DNA of 23,834 bases from DATBVX01 sp035263105 (GTDB lineage Bacteria; Pseudomonadota; Gammaproteobacteria; Steroidobacterales; Steroidobacteraceae): assembly GCA_035263105.1 (NCBI GenBank), contig DATFRO010000114.1, positions 1 to 23,834 of the forward strand. The letters run 5' to 3'. The notes beneath the pieces are model-generated. The model searched no databases. It was given only the letters and a program-made list of their open reading frames with translations, and was not told the DNA's origin. Shown here one piece after another: positions 1-8,776 of this stretch; position 1 is the stretch's first letter, and each line of letters starts with the position of its first letter. The position numbers were made by a program, and so were the translations under genes.

Positions 1-1920
1 TCGGCCGTCGGCTATCTCGCCGCGTTCGTCCCGGGACTGAAGGCGACACCGATCTCGACCTGCATGAGCGTGATCGCACTGCTCTGGCTCACCACCTTTG
101 CCAACTTCGGCGGCCCGAGCGTGACCGGCAAGATCGGCTCGATCACCGTGTGGGGCGTGATCATCCCGGTCGGCGCATTGTCGCTGATCGGCTGGTTCTG
201 GTTCAGCAAGGACACGTTTGCAGCGGCGTGGAATCCGCAAGGGCTGAGCCTGGGCGAGGGCATGGGCTCGAGCATCGCGCTCACGCTGTGGGCGTTCCTC
301 GGCATGGAGTCCGCCGCGCAAAACTCCTCCGCTGTGGAGAACCCGAAGAAAAACGTGCCGCTCGCGTGCTTGTTCGGCACGCTGGGTGCCGCCGTGATCT
401 ACGTGCTTTCGACGACCGTGATCCAGGGCATCGTGCCGAATCCGGAGCTCGCGGCCTCGACGGGTCCCTTCGGCCTTGCGTACGAGAAGATGTTCAGCCC
501 CGGCGTTGGCCGCGTGATCATGGCGCTCGCGGTGCTGGCGTGCCTCGGCTCGCTCCTCGGCTGGCAGTTCACGATCGCACAGACCGGCAAATCGGCGGCG
601 GACGATCGCATGTTCCCGCAGTTCTTCACCAAGGTGAACAGCATGGGCGCGCCGATCACCGGCATGATCGTGCTCGGCTTCGTGCAGTCGGGACTCGCGC
701 TGATGACCATCTCGCCGTCCTTGAGCGAGCAGTTCAGTGCGCTGGTGAACCTGGCCGTCGTGACCAACGTCGTGCCGTACATCGTGTCGCTCTCGGCACT
801 GGTCGTCATGATGAAGGCCGCGAATGTCGGCCAGCCGATCTTCGGGCGCAACGTGTTCGTGCTGATGATCGCGCTGCTCTACAGCATCTACGCGATCTAT
901 GCGTCGGGCAAAGACGCGGTGATGGGCGGCATGCTGGTGCTTGCCGTCGCCTACGTCGTGTGGGGCTTCCTGGCGCCACGCTTTACGGCCGCGACCTCCG
1001 GCGCGGCGGGTGCGGGGGCCGCTCGAGTCGCGAAAGCCGTCGCGATGCTGGCGCTGTTCTTCTGTGCCGCGTTTGCGACTCAGCGCGCTTCGGCGGCAAC
1101 GCTGGACCACATCAAGGAGACCGGCCACATCCGGCTGGGCTATCTCGCCGAGGCGCGTCCCTTCACGTTCAAGAGTGAGGCGGGTGCCGATGGCTACGGC
1201 GTGGCGCTCTGCAAGGTGATCGCGGAGTCGGTGAAGACCCAGCTGTCGCTGTCCGACCTGACCGTCGACTGGGTGCCGATCACGGGCGAGAACGCGCTGC
1301 GCGAAGTGCGTGCGGGCAACGTCGACGTGCTGTGCACGCCGGTGAGCGCGGCACTCACGCGTCGACAGGATGCGGCGTTCTCGATCCCGGTATTCCCGGG
1401 CGGCCTGCGGGCAGTGGTGCGCGCGGACACCGCGGCGCAACTGCGCCAGGCGCTCGGCGATCACCCGACCGCGAAGCCCGTGTGGCGCGGCTCACCCGCG
1501 GCCAAGGTGCTCGGTCAGCAGACGTTTGCGACGGTGGAGGGCTCGACGGCGGAGAAATGGCTGACGAGCGCGCTCACCACGCTGCAGATCGATGCGAAGA
1601 CCGTGACGGTGCCGGACTACAAGACGGCCATCGAGCAACTGCGCGCCGGCAAGGTCGATGTGGTGTTTGGCGACCGCTCGGTGCTGGTGGGCGCCATGGA
1701 AGGGAACACTGCGGACTTCGTGGTCACCGATCGGCTGTTCACGCGTGAACCGTATGCGCTCGCGCTGCCGCGCAATGATGACGACTTTCGACTGCTGGTC
1801 GACCGGAGCCTGAGCCAGCTCTATCCGACCAACGGATTCCGGGACCTGTACAAGAAGTGGTTCGACAACTACGACGACGACACGCGCATTTTCTTCCTGT
1901 GGAACAGCCCGCCGCAGTGA
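1..1920 (+). CDS. PotE-like ornithine/putrescine antiporter fused to a periplasmic amino-acid-binding (SBP_bac_3) domain; 5' end outside window
   Basis: The frame is open from base 1, giving 639 visible residues. Codon 1 aligns near residue 105 of E. coli PotE (both read SAVGY), so about 104 residues lie upstream. The first ~335 codons closely resemble PotE, an inner-membrane APC-family antiporter exchanging ornithine for putrescine. The residues known to matter there are kept: Trp201 (codon 289-291), Glu207 in GMES (307-309) and Trp292 in LLGWQF (562-564). Where PotE ends (APRF, about 975-990) this protein continues: an Ala-rich linker, a hydrophobic segment at about 1030-1100 ending ASAA like a signal anchor, then a ~270-residue type-3 solute-binding domain (GYLAEARPFTF, RRQDAAFSIPV, VDVVFGDRS). 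The extra membrane pass would place the binding domain in the periplasm, given the cytoplasmic C-terminus usual for 12-TM APC carriers. Family calls are strong; substrate and the purpose of the fusion are inferred. Confidence 0.88.
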   Translation, partial: SAVGYLAAFVPGLKATPISTCMSVIALLWLTTFANFGGPSVTGKIGSITVWGVIIPVGALSLIGWFWFSKDTFAAAWNPQGLSLGEGMGSSIALTLWAFLGMESAAQNSSAVENPKKNVPLACLFGTLGAAVIYVLSTTVIQGIVPNPELAASTGPFGLAYEKMFSPGVGRVIMALAVLACLGSLLGWQFTIAQTGKSAADDRMFPQFFTKVNSMGAPITGMIVLGFVQSGLALMTISPSLSEQFSALVNLAVVTNVVPYIVSLSALVVMMKAANVGQPIFGRNVFVLMIALLYSIYAIYASGKDAVMGGMLVLAVAYVVWGFLAPRFTAATSGAAGAGAARVAKAVAMLALFFCAAFATQRASAATLDHIKETGHIRLGYLAEARPFTFKSEAGADGYGVALCKVIAESVKTQLSLSDLTVDWVPITGENALREVRAGNVDVLCTPVSAALTRRQDAAFSIPVFPGGLRAVVRADTAAQLRQALGDHPTAKPVWRGSPAAKVLGQQTFATVEGSTAEKWLTSALTTLQIDAKTVTVPDYKTAIEQLRAGKVDVVFGDRSVLVGAMEGNTADFVVTDRLFTREPYALALPRNDDDFRLLVDRSLSQLYPTNGFRDLYKKWFDNYDDDTRIFFLWNSPPQ

Positions 1921-1967
1921 CGGGCCAGGGAACGATGTCGAGTCGCGGAAGCAGATCAGAAGGACAC

Positions 1968-1973
1968 AAGGAG
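1968..1973 (+). promoter_or_regulatory. Strong ribosome binding site for the decarboxylase
   Basis: The hexamer AAGGAG lies 8 nt before the ATG at 1982. It supports that start over the in-frame ATG at 2012, which has no comparable signal. It sits in the 61-nt gap after the PotE fusion gene, where I see no terminator. Confidence 0.7.
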
Positions 1974-1981
1974 CCGCCGAG

Positions 1982-4285
1982 ATGATTCAAAGAAGCATCA
2001 AGCGCCTGAGCATGCGTGCACTCATCGTGGACGATGAGCTCGGCACTGCGACCGCCGAGGGGCGCGCCGCACGGCAGCTCGTGCAGGAAATGCAGGGTCG
2101 CAATATCGAGGTGGTCGAGGCGACCTCGGCTGAGGATGGCACCTCGGTCATCACGTCGGACTCGGCGATTCATGCGGTGCTGATTGACTGGACGCTGGGG
2201 GATGACCGGAATCATGCGCGGGCGCGAGCTTTCCTCGAGTTCCTGCGCTCGCGCAACGACAAGATTCCGATTTTCCTGATGGCGGAGCGCGGCGAGGCCT
2301 CCGCCATTCCGGTCGAAGTCATGGAAATGGTCGATGAGTTCATCTGGACGCTGGAGGACACGGCAGCGTTCGTGGGCGGGCGTATTGCTGCGGCGATCCG
2401 CCGCTACCTGGAAGTGATGATGCCTCCTCTCGCCGCAGCCCTGATGCGTTTCAGCCAGGAGTACGAGTACTCCTGGCACACGCCAGGACACACGGGTGGC
2501 ACCGCCTTCCTCAAGTCTCCGGTGGGCAGGATTTTCTTCGATTACTTCGGAGAGAACCTGCTGCGCTCGGATCTCTCGATCAGCGTCGGGAGCCTCGGGT
2601 CGCTCCTCGATCACTCCGGCCCGATGGGCGAGCACGAGCGCTACTGCGCGCGCGTATTCGGCGCCGATCGCAGCTACAGCGTGACCAACGGCACCTCGAT
2701 GTCGAACCGCGTGATCTTCATGGCGGCGGTGGCGCGCGACCAGATCGCGCTCTGCGACCGCAACTGTCACAAGTCGATCGAGCACAGCCTGGTCATGACC
2801 GGCGCGATTCCCAACTACCTCGTACCGCTCCGTAACCGCTACGGCATCATCGGTCCGATCCCGCCGGATCGACTGAGCAAGGAAGCACTCAAGGCCGCGA
2901 TCAAGTCGAACCCACTGGTGACTCGCGGCATCGACTCGCGTCCGGTGCACTCGATCATCACCAACTCCACGTACGACGGCCTCTGTTACAACGTGACGCG
3001 CGTCAATGCGCTCCTCGACCCGACGGTCGATCGCATCCACTGGGACGAGGCCTGGTACGCGTACGCGCGCTTCAACCCGATCTACCGCGAGCGCCACGCG
3101 ATGCACGGCGACCCGAAGGACCACAAGGGCCCGACGCTCTTCGCCACGCATTCGACGCACAAGCTGCTCGCCGCGCTGTCGCAAGCTTCGCTTCTGCACA
3201 TCCGCGACGGTCGCAGCCCGATTCCGCACTCGCGCTTCAACGAGTCTTACATGCTGCATGCATCGACCTCGCCGCTCTATCCGATCATCGTGTCGAACGA
3301 CATCACCGCGGCGATGATGGACGGGCCGGGCGGCCCGACGCTCACCAACGAGTCAATCCAGGAAGCGGTCGCGTTCCGCCAGACGATGTGCCGCGTGCAT
3401 CGGCAGTTCACCAGCAAGAAGGACTGGTTCTTCCGCACCTGGAATGCCGACACCGTCAAGGCGGGCAAGAAGAAGGTGCGTTTCGAGGATGCATCGCCAG
3501 AGCATCTCGCCACCGATCCGCAGTGCTGGGTCCTGCACCCGGGCGAGAACTGGCACGGCTTCGGGAAACTGGAAGACAACTACTGCATGCTCGATCCGAT
3601 CAAGGTGTCGATCGTCACGCCGGGAGTCGCCGACAAGGGCGGCCTCGACAAGCGCGGCATTCCGGCGAGCCTGGTCACTTCGTACCTGCACTATCGGGGT
3701 GTGGAGGTCGAGAAGACCACGGACTTCACGGTCCTGTTCCTGTTCTCGATCGGCATCACCAAGGGCAAGTGGGGCACGCTCCTCAACGCACTGCTCGACT
3801 TCAAGCGCGACTACGACGGCAACACGCCGGTGGCGCAGGTGTTGCCGCACCTGACCGCCGAGTGCTACGCCGGCCTCGGCCTGCGGGACGTCGCCGACCA
3901 GATGTTCGCGCAGCTCAAGGAGAGCAAGCAGACGCACTGGCTGGCCGAGGCCTTCTCGACCTTGCCGACACCGGCGATGACGCCGAACGCGGCGTTCCAA
4001 TACCTGGTGCGTGACGACATCGAGCACGTGCCGCTGCCGGAGCTGGCGGATCGCATTCTCGCGACCAGCGTCGTGCCGTACCCGCCGGGCATTCCGATGC
4101 TGATGCCGGGCGAATCGACCGGGGCTGACGACGGACCGTACCTCGGCTACCTGCGCGCGCTCGCCGCCTGGGACAAGCGCTTCCCGGGCTTCGGCCACGA
4201 CACGCACGGTGTCGAGAATCGTGACGGCGTGTACTACGTGCAGTGTCTCAAGAAAGGCGCTGAGCGCGGAGCAGGCCGGGCGTGA
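1982..4285 (+). CDS. Orn/Lys/Arg decarboxylase, AdiA/LdcA-like, PLP-dependent (group III)
   Basis: This 767-residue protein has the length and layout of inducible acid-stress basic amino-acid decarboxylases. A response-regulator-like wing domain comes first (residues ~11-130, starting RALIVDDE). The PLP-binding core follows, with WHTPGHTGG near residue 160, WDEAWYA, and the lysine that forms the Schiff base in ATHSTHKLL (Lys394). The C-terminal domain runs to the end (YPPGIPMLMPGE near 700). The HSTHK motif resembles arginine (AdiA) and lysine (CadA/LdcC) decarboxylases more than E. coli ornithine decarboxylases, which have QSVHK there. The reaction consumes a cytoplasmic proton and releases CO2 plus agmatine, cadaverine or putrescine. 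An AdiC-like antiporter directly downstream, overlapping by 4 nt, favours arginine; the PotE-like one upstream leaves ornithine open. Substrate is therefore not settled. Start chosen by the AAGGAG at 1968. Confidence 0.93.
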   Translation: MIQRSIKRLSMRALIVDDELGTATAEGRAARQLVQEMQGRNIEVVEATSAEDGTSVITSDSAIHAVLIDWTLGDDRNHARARAFLEFLRSRNDKIPIFLMAERGEASAIPVEVMEMVDEFIWTLEDTAAFVGGRIAAAIRRYLEVMMPPLAAALMRFSQEYEYSWHTPGHTGGTAFLKSPVGRIFFDYFGENLLRSDLSISVGSLGSLLDHSGPMGEHERYCARVFGADRSYSVTNGTSMSNRVIFMAAVARDQIALCDRNCHKSIEHSLVMTGAIPNYLVPLRNRYGIIGPIPPDRLSKEALKAAIKSNPLVTRGIDSRPVHSIITNSTYDGLCYNVTRVNALLDPTVDRIHWDEAWYAYARFNPIYRERHAMHGDPKDHKGPTLFATHSTHKLLAALSQASLLHIRDGRSPIPHSRFNESYMLHASTSPLYPIIVSNDITAAMMDGPGGPTLTNESIQEAVAFRQTMCRVHRQFTSKKDWFFRTWNADTVKAGKKKVRFEDASPEHLATDPQCWVLHPGENWHGFGKLEDNYCMLDPIKVSIVTPGVADKGGLDKRGIPASLVTSYLHYRGVEVEKTTDFTVLFLFSIGITKGKWGTLLNALLDFKRDYDGNTPVAQVLPHLTAECYAGLGLRDVADQMFAQLKESKQTHWLAEAFSTLPTPAMTPNAAFQYLVRDDIEHVPLPELADRILATSVVPYPPGIPMLMPGESTGADDGPYLGYLRALAAWDKRFPGFGHDTHGVENRDGVYYVQCLKKGAERGAGRA

Positions 4286-5667
4286 GCACTACCGGCCGCA
4301 AGATGTCGCTGCCACAGGCGACGATGCTGGTGGCCGGGAACATGATCGGAACAGGTGTGTTCCTGCTGCCGGTGAATCTCGCGCAGGTGGGCGGCATCGC
4401 GGTGTTCGGCTGGGTGATCGCGACCATCGGCGTCGCGGCGCTCGGCCTCGCATTCGCCAAGCTCGGCGAGCTCGATCCGCAGGAGGGCGGGCCGTACGCC
4501 TACGCGCGCGACTTCCTGGGACCGTTTGCCGGCTTCCAGACCAACTATGTCTACTGGTTCGGCAACTGGATCGGCAATATCGCGATCGCCATCGCCGCCG
4601 TGGGATACCTGGCCGAGCTGATCCCCGGGATCAGCGGCCCTCCCGCGAGTGTCATCGCCACCGCCGTAGTGATCTGGGTACTCACCTTCGCGAACGTCCT
4701 CGGTGCGCGTGCCGTCGGCCTGCTGGAGACCTGGACCATGGCGCTCGCGCTGATCCCGATCCTCGGGATCGCGTTCTTCGGCTGGTTCTGGTTCAGCACC
4801 GAAACGTTCCTCTCGGGATGGAACGTGAGCGGCGGCTCGGACATGCACGCGATTTCGCGCGCGGCATCCATGGCGCTCTGGGCGTACATGGGGATCGAGA
4901 GTGCGACGGTGTCGGCCGGCGTGATCGAGAACCCGAAGCGCAACGTCCCGCTCGCGACGCTGATCGGCCTGGCACTGGCTGCGGTCGTCTATGTCCTGAG
5001 CTCGACAGTCATCATGGGCATGTTGCCCAATCACGAGCTGCAGACCTCGCATGCGCCGTTCGCCGAAGCGGCGCGTCTCGCGATCGGTCCCGCGGGTGCG
5101 ATCGTGATCAGCGTCTGCGCGGTCCTGAAGTCTGTTGGCTCGCTCGGCGGCTGGATGCTGCTCGTCGGGCAATCGGCCAAGGCGGCGGCCGACGACGGCA
5201 TGTTCCCCAAGGCGTTTGCGCGCCTCAACCGGCACGGTGTTCCCGGACAGGGTCTCGTCATCGTCGGGGTGCTGATGACGATCGTGCTGTTTGCGACCAT
5301 GTCACCGACACTCGCGGGCCAATTCAGTCACCTGGTCGACCTGGCCGTGATCCTGATCATCGTCCCGTACATCTATGCCGCGGTCGCGATGGTGAAGGTG
5401 GTGCACGACCACAACGTGCCGCGACCTACGTTCCAGCTCTACAAGTGGATCGCCATCGCCGCGGTCGCGTACTGCCTGTGGGCCATCATCGGCGGCGATC
5501 CGGGTACCGTGGTCGATGCGATGGTGGCATTGCTCATCAGCGTGCCGCTGTACCCGTTCTTCATCCGTTCCATGGAGGCAGCCAAGAAGCGCAAAGGGCT
5601 GCCGCACGCGGCGCGTGCAGCCACTGCTTCCGCGGGCTCGCCGGCCGTTGCGCGCGCTACGCAATGA
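4282..5667 (+). CDS. adiC: Arginine:agmatine antiporter, AdiC-like (APC family)
   Basis: This 461-residue, 12-TM inner-membrane carrier aligns along its length with E. coli AdiC at an offset of two residues. Substrate and gating residues known in AdiC are present: Tyr93 and Asn101 (here Tyr91, Asn99 in YWFGNWIGN), Trp202 and Glu208 (Trp200, Glu206 in LWAYMGIES) and Trp293 (Trp291 in LGGWMLL). The unwound TM1 motif is GTG rather than AdiC's GSG (Thr24 for Ser26), and Cys97 is Asn95. In AdiC this transporter swaps external arginine for internal agmatine, completing the proton-consuming cycle with the decarboxylase. The GTG start at 4282 overlaps the decarboxylase stop (GTGA), implying translational coupling. 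The C-terminal ~25 residues are an Ala-rich, basic tail. Arginine/agmatine specificity is inferred from these residues and from context. Confidence 0.9.
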   Translation: MSTTGRKMSLPQATMLVAGNMIGTGVFLLPVNLAQVGGIAVFGWVIATIGVAALGLAFAKLGELDPQEGGPYAYARDFLGPFAGFQTNYVYWFGNWIGNIAIAIAAVGYLAELIPGISGPPASVIATAVVIWVLTFANVLGARAVGLLETWTMALALIPILGIAFFGWFWFSTETFLSGWNVSGGSDMHAISRAASMALWAYMGIESATVSAGVIENPKRNVPLATLIGLALAAVVYVLSSTVIMGMLPNHELQTSHAPFAEAARLAIGPAGAIVISVCAVLKSVGSLGGWMLLVGQSAKAAADDGMFPKAFARLNRHGVPGQGLVIVGVLMTIVLFATMSPTLAGQFSHLVDLAVILIIVPYIYAAVAMVKVVHDHNVPRPTFQLYKWIAIAAVAYCLWAIIGGDPGTVVDAMVALLISVPLYPFFIRSMEAAKKRKGLPHAARAATASAGSPAVARATQ

Positions 5668-5698
5668 GGGATCAACCGTGAACAGAAGGAATTCAGTC

Positions 5699-7066
5699 AT
5701 GCCGCTTCATTCATCCGCAGCCCGCAGCGCCCGACTGAGCGCGCTCGCGGCAGGAAGTCTGCTGGTGTTTTTCGCCTCGCTGGCCGTTGCCGAGGAAGAG
5801 GCGGCGCCGTCACCACCGCCACCCCCAGGCCTCCCGGCGGGAATCGACTGGAAATTCGACTTCAGCGCGGGCTGGGGCTCGTTCGGATTCTCCAATTCGC
5901 TGTATACGAACCCGAAGCCTGACGACGTATCGGGAGACCTGAGCGACAACTGGTTCGAAGGCTCGATCACCGCAGGTATCGGCGGTACGTACACACTGGG
6001 AAACTCCTCGCAGCTCTATGGCAAGGTGAGCGGGGTCGGTGAGCGCACCTACGGGAGCCCGCCATCGCTCGTCGGCGACGAGCATTCATCGTACGACGTG
6101 GAAGATCTGTACGTCGGGTGGCGTTCCGGAAAGATGCTCGGCGATCTCGGCGAAAACGCGCTCGACTTCACCGTAGGTCGGACGCAATACAAGCTCGGCC
6201 ACGGCATGCTGCTGTGGGATGGCTCGTCGGAAGGGGGCTCGCGCGGCGGCTACTGGACCAACGCGCGCAAGGCGTTCGAGTTCGCGGCGATCGGGCGTTT
6301 CAAGCCCGGCAAGAATACGCTCGAAGCGTTCTACCTGAAGCGCGACGAGCTGCCGGAGTCGCAAACCGACAGCAAGCTCTGGGGCGTGAACTACGAGTAC
6401 GCGTTCAACGAGAGCAACACCGTCGGCGCCACGTACATGAAGTGGTCGGCGAACGAGAACGCTCCGCAGCGCGATGGTCTAGACGTCTACGACGTGCGTG
6501 CCTTCGTCGCGCCCATCCCGAGTCTCCAGGCCCTGTCCTTCGAGTTCGAGTATGCGAAGGAGGACAATGGCGACGCGCTCGACTCCGAAGCGTACAACGC
6601 GTTGGTCGCATATCAGTTCGACACCGTGATGTGGAAGCCGAAGGTGTCGTACCGCTACGCCTACTTCCAGGGCGACAATCCCGGCACGGTGAAGAACGAA
6701 GCTTTCGACGGCTTGTTCACCGGCTTCTACGACTGGGGCACCTGGTGGCAGGGCGAGATCGCCGGCGAATATTTCGTCTCGAACTCCAACCTGATCTCGC
6801 ACCAGGTGCGTGTGCATACGAAACCCACCGATTCCATCGGTACCGGGCTCATCTTCTATGACTTCCTGCTCGACCGACCGGTGGCCCCGGTGACGTCCGA
6901 CAAGGTGGCCTGGGAGGTCGACTGGTACATGGACTGGAGCCTGAACGATCACTTCCTCGTGAGCTTCGTGGCGGCGTATGCGGATCCCGGCCAGGCGGTG
7001 GAACAGTCGTCGGGGCGCACCGACAACTTCACCTATGGCATGATCTTTGTCGCCTACACCTTCTAA
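5699..7066 (+). CDS. Outer-membrane beta-barrel protein (porin-like, possibly alginate-export-like)
   Basis: From the ATG at 5699 the product is 455 residues. A signal peptide comes first (basic N-region, then ALAAGSLLVFFASLAVA, cleavage near AVA-EE), followed by an acidic, Pro-rich spacer (PSPPPPPG). The rest is alternating aromatic/polar beta-strand-like sequence with no long hydrophobic helix, and the C-terminus is VAYTF, the terminal-Phe signature of outer-membrane barrels. The FYDWGTWWQGE stretch and general pattern recall alginate-export-type (AlgE/DUF-like) barrels, but I cannot assign a family firmly. AGAAGGA at 5682-5688 precedes the ATG by about 10 nt; an in-frame GTG at 5678 with GAGGG at 5666 is an alternative start. 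It follows the antiporter by 31 nt, so it may be the outer-membrane route for the amino acid or polyamine. That role is inference. Confidence 0.72.
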   Translation: MPLHSSAARSARLSALAAGSLLVFFASLAVAEEEAAPSPPPPPGLPAGIDWKFDFSAGWGSFGFSNSLYTNPKPDDVSGDLSDNWFEGSITAGIGGTYTLGNSSQLYGKVSGVGERTYGSPPSLVGDEHSSYDVEDLYVGWRSGKMLGDLGENALDFTVGRTQYKLGHGMLLWDGSSEGGSRGGYWTNARKAFEFAAIGRFKPGKNTLEAFYLKRDELPESQTDSKLWGVNYEYAFNESNTVGATYMKWSANENAPQRDGLDVYDVRAFVAPIPSLQALSFEFEYAKEDNGDALDSEAYNALVAYQFDTVMWKPKVSYRYAYFQGDNPGTVKNEAFDGLFTGFYDWGTWWQGEIAGEYFVSNSNLISHQVRVHTKPTDSIGTGLIFYDFLLDRPVAPVTSDKVAWEVDWYMDWSLNDHFLVSFVAAYADPGQAVEQSSGRTDNFTYGMIFVAYTF

Positions 7067-7072
7067 CGACAA

Positions 7073-7639
7073 GTGGCAATCGTGAAATCATCGATCTCAG
7101 CCTACGCGCGGGCGCTGTCCCTGATACTTGCGTCCCTTCTGGCAGCGCCATGCGTCGCCGCCAGCGGTGGCTTCCAGGACACGGCAGCGAAGTATCTGGC
7201 GATCTTCATCATCATCGCGATGCCGATCGGCGGTGTGGTCCTGTTCTGGCTGGTGCACATCCTGCCGGAGAAGGCGGCAGAGAAGCGCCACCATCCGCAG
7301 AAGGACGCAATCCAGGTGCTGTGCCTGCTGTCGCTGGTCTTCGGCGGCTTGCTCTGGCCGCTGGCGTGGTTGTGGGCGTACACCAAGCCGGTGCTGCACA
7401 AGGCGGCCTACGGCAGGGACAAGCACGACGATTACTACAAGGAGCTGGAAGAGAGCGCGAACCAGACCAAGACGCAGAACCTGGAGATGCATGAGGAGCT
7501 CGCGCACCTCAGGAAGGAACTGGAGGCCTTCGAAAAGCGCAGTGACATGCCCGACGCTCTGCAAGGGATCCGTGAGCGTCTCGCGAGGCTCGAGCACCGT
7601 GCCAGTCCGGGCACGAAGGCGGGCGGGGGGAGCCGCTGA
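7073..7639 (+). CDS. DUF3302 inner-membrane protein, YiaW-like
   Basis: This protein of up to 188 residues starts at GTG 7073; an in-frame GTG at 7082 is an alternative and neither has a clear ribosome site. It has a hydrophobic N-terminal segment ending CVAASG (signal peptide or TM), a TM helix (YLAIFIIIAMPIGGVVLFWLV) and a second TM (VLCLLSLVFGGLLWPLAWLWAY). A charged coiled-coil-like tail (about residues 118-185) follows. The HHPQKDAIQVLC...WPLAWLWA stretch matches the E. coli YiaW pattern NHPHADAIHV...WPFLWIWA, so I assign DUF3302. YiaW is encoded beside the HlyD-family protein YiaV, and the same order holds here, with a 1-nt stop/start overlap (TGATG at 7637-7641). Function is unknown. 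The signal-like N-terminus and long coiled-coil tail extend beyond E. coli YiaW. Confidence 0.8.
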   Translation: MAIVKSSISAYARALSLILASLLAAPCVAASGGFQDTAAKYLAIFIIIAMPIGGVVLFWLVHILPEKAAEKRHHPQKDAIQVLCLLSLVFGGLLWPLAWLWAYTKPVLHKAAYGRDKHDDYYKELEESANQTKTQNLEMHEELAHLRKELEAFEKRSDMPDALQGIRERLARLEHRASPGTKAGGGSR

Positions 7640-8775
7640 TGGAAGCACTACTTCTCGGTATCTACAGCTTTTTCGTCTGGCTGATCTTCTTCAAGTTCAA
7701 GTGGCTGCCGTGGAACACGACTTCACAGGTGACCGTGGTCGTGATTCCGATCGTGGGCCTGACGACGCTGATCCTGTGTCTCAACGTGTACGCACCGTCT
7801 TCGTCCGATGTGCGCGTGATCAAATACGTGGTGCAGGTCGTACCCACGGTGCGCGGCCGCGTGATCGATGTGCCGGTCGAAGGCAACAGCCGGGTCAACA
7901 AGGGCGACGTGCTGTTCCGCATCGACCCCACGCCGTTCGAGCTGCAGGTGAAGACACTCGAGGCGCAACTCGCGAGCACCGAGGGCTCGGTGAAGCAGCT
8001 GGATGAGCAGCTGGTATCGGCACGCAACAACACGCAATCCACGCGCGCCAAGCTGGAACTGGCCCGCAAGCGCGTGGAACAGAACCGCGAGCTCGCCAAT
8101 ACCGGCGCCGGCGATCGTTTCGCGCTGGAGCAGGCCGAGACGGATCTCAAGGAGCTCGAGTCCGAGCTCGGTGCAAACGTCGCTGCCGAAGCGCAGGTGC
8201 GCGCACGGTTGGGTGCCACGGCCGGCGATGACCAGGCGGAGATCGCGGAGATCAAGGCGAAACTCGCCAACGCCAAGTGGGAGCTGAGCGAGAGCGTGTT
8301 CTACGCGCCCGCCAACGGCACGATCATCAACCTGCAGCTGCGGCCCGGCCAGCTCGCGACGGCTCTCGGCTTCCAGCCGGTGATGACCTTCGTGGAGGAT
8401 GACTTCCAGGTCATCGCGCTCTTCGACCAGAACGAGTTGCACGAGGTCGCGCCGGGGGACGAAGCCGAGATCGCGCTGGAAACGTATCCGGGAAAGATCA
8501 TCAAGGCGAAGGTGGATTCGATCGTGTGGGCGCAAGGGCAAGGCCAGGTGCAGATGAGCGGGACGATACCGACGACCGGCGCCCGGCCCATCGCGCCGGG
8601 TCGGTTCGCGGTACGGCTCACAATCGCGCCGCAGGACCACGATCTGTTCCTGGCGGCGGGTGCGATCGGCCACGGCGCCATCTATACGCAGCATGGCCAC
8701 CACATCCAGATCCTGCGCAAGGTCATCCTGAGAGTCGGCTCGTACCTCAACTGGCTCATTCTCAAGCTCCACTGA
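7639..8775 (+). CDS. HlyD-family periplasmic adaptor (membrane fusion protein), YiaV-like
   Basis: The product is 378 residues, the same length as E. coli YiaV as I recall it. Two N-terminal hydrophobic segments (LLLGIYSFFVWLIFF and VIPIVGLTTLILCLNVY) anchor it in the inner membrane. Next is the biotinyl-lipoyl half-motif (VVPTVRGRVIDVPVEGNSRVNKGDVLFRIDP, about residues 69-100). A long coiled-coil hairpin (about 105-215) follows, then the second lipoyl half (YAPANGTIINLQLRPGQLA) and the beta-barrel domain. The end (LRKVILRVGSYLNWL) resembles YiaV's LRKVLLRMTSWMHYL. Such adaptors bridge an inner-membrane exporter and an outer-membrane channel; a NodT-type channel starts 1 nt after the stop. 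No inner-membrane pump is encoded beside it. The cargo is unknown; polyamine or drug export is speculation from context. Confidence 0.88.
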   Translation: MEALLLGIYSFFVWLIFFKFKWLPWNTTSQVTVVVIPIVGLTTLILCLNVYAPSSSDVRVIKYVVQVVPTVRGRVIDVPVEGNSRVNKGDVLFRIDPTPFELQVKTLEAQLASTEGSVKQLDEQLVSARNNTQSTRAKLELARKRVEQNRELANTGAGDRFALEQAETDLKELESELGANVAAEAQVRARLGATAGDDQAEIAEIKAKLANAKWELSESVFYAPANGTIINLQLRPGQLATALGFQPVMTFVEDDFQVIALFDQNELHEVAPGDEAEIALETYPGKIIKAKVDSIVWAQGQGQVQMSGTIPTTGARPIAPGRFAVRLTIAPQDHDLFLAAGAIGHGAIYTQHGHHIQILRKVILRVGSYLNWLILKLH

Positions 8776-8776
8776 C

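Noticed and set aside
1739..3259. 506-codon open frame on the - strand opposite the decarboxylase
   Set aside because: Its translation is Arg/Val/His-rich without motifs, and the + strand here encodes a fully conserved decarboxylase. Long antisense frames are expected at this GC content.
4209..5681. 490-codon + strand frame overlapping the AdiC-like gene
   Set aside because: Arg-rich shadow frame; the AdiC frame aligns end to end with a known carrier.
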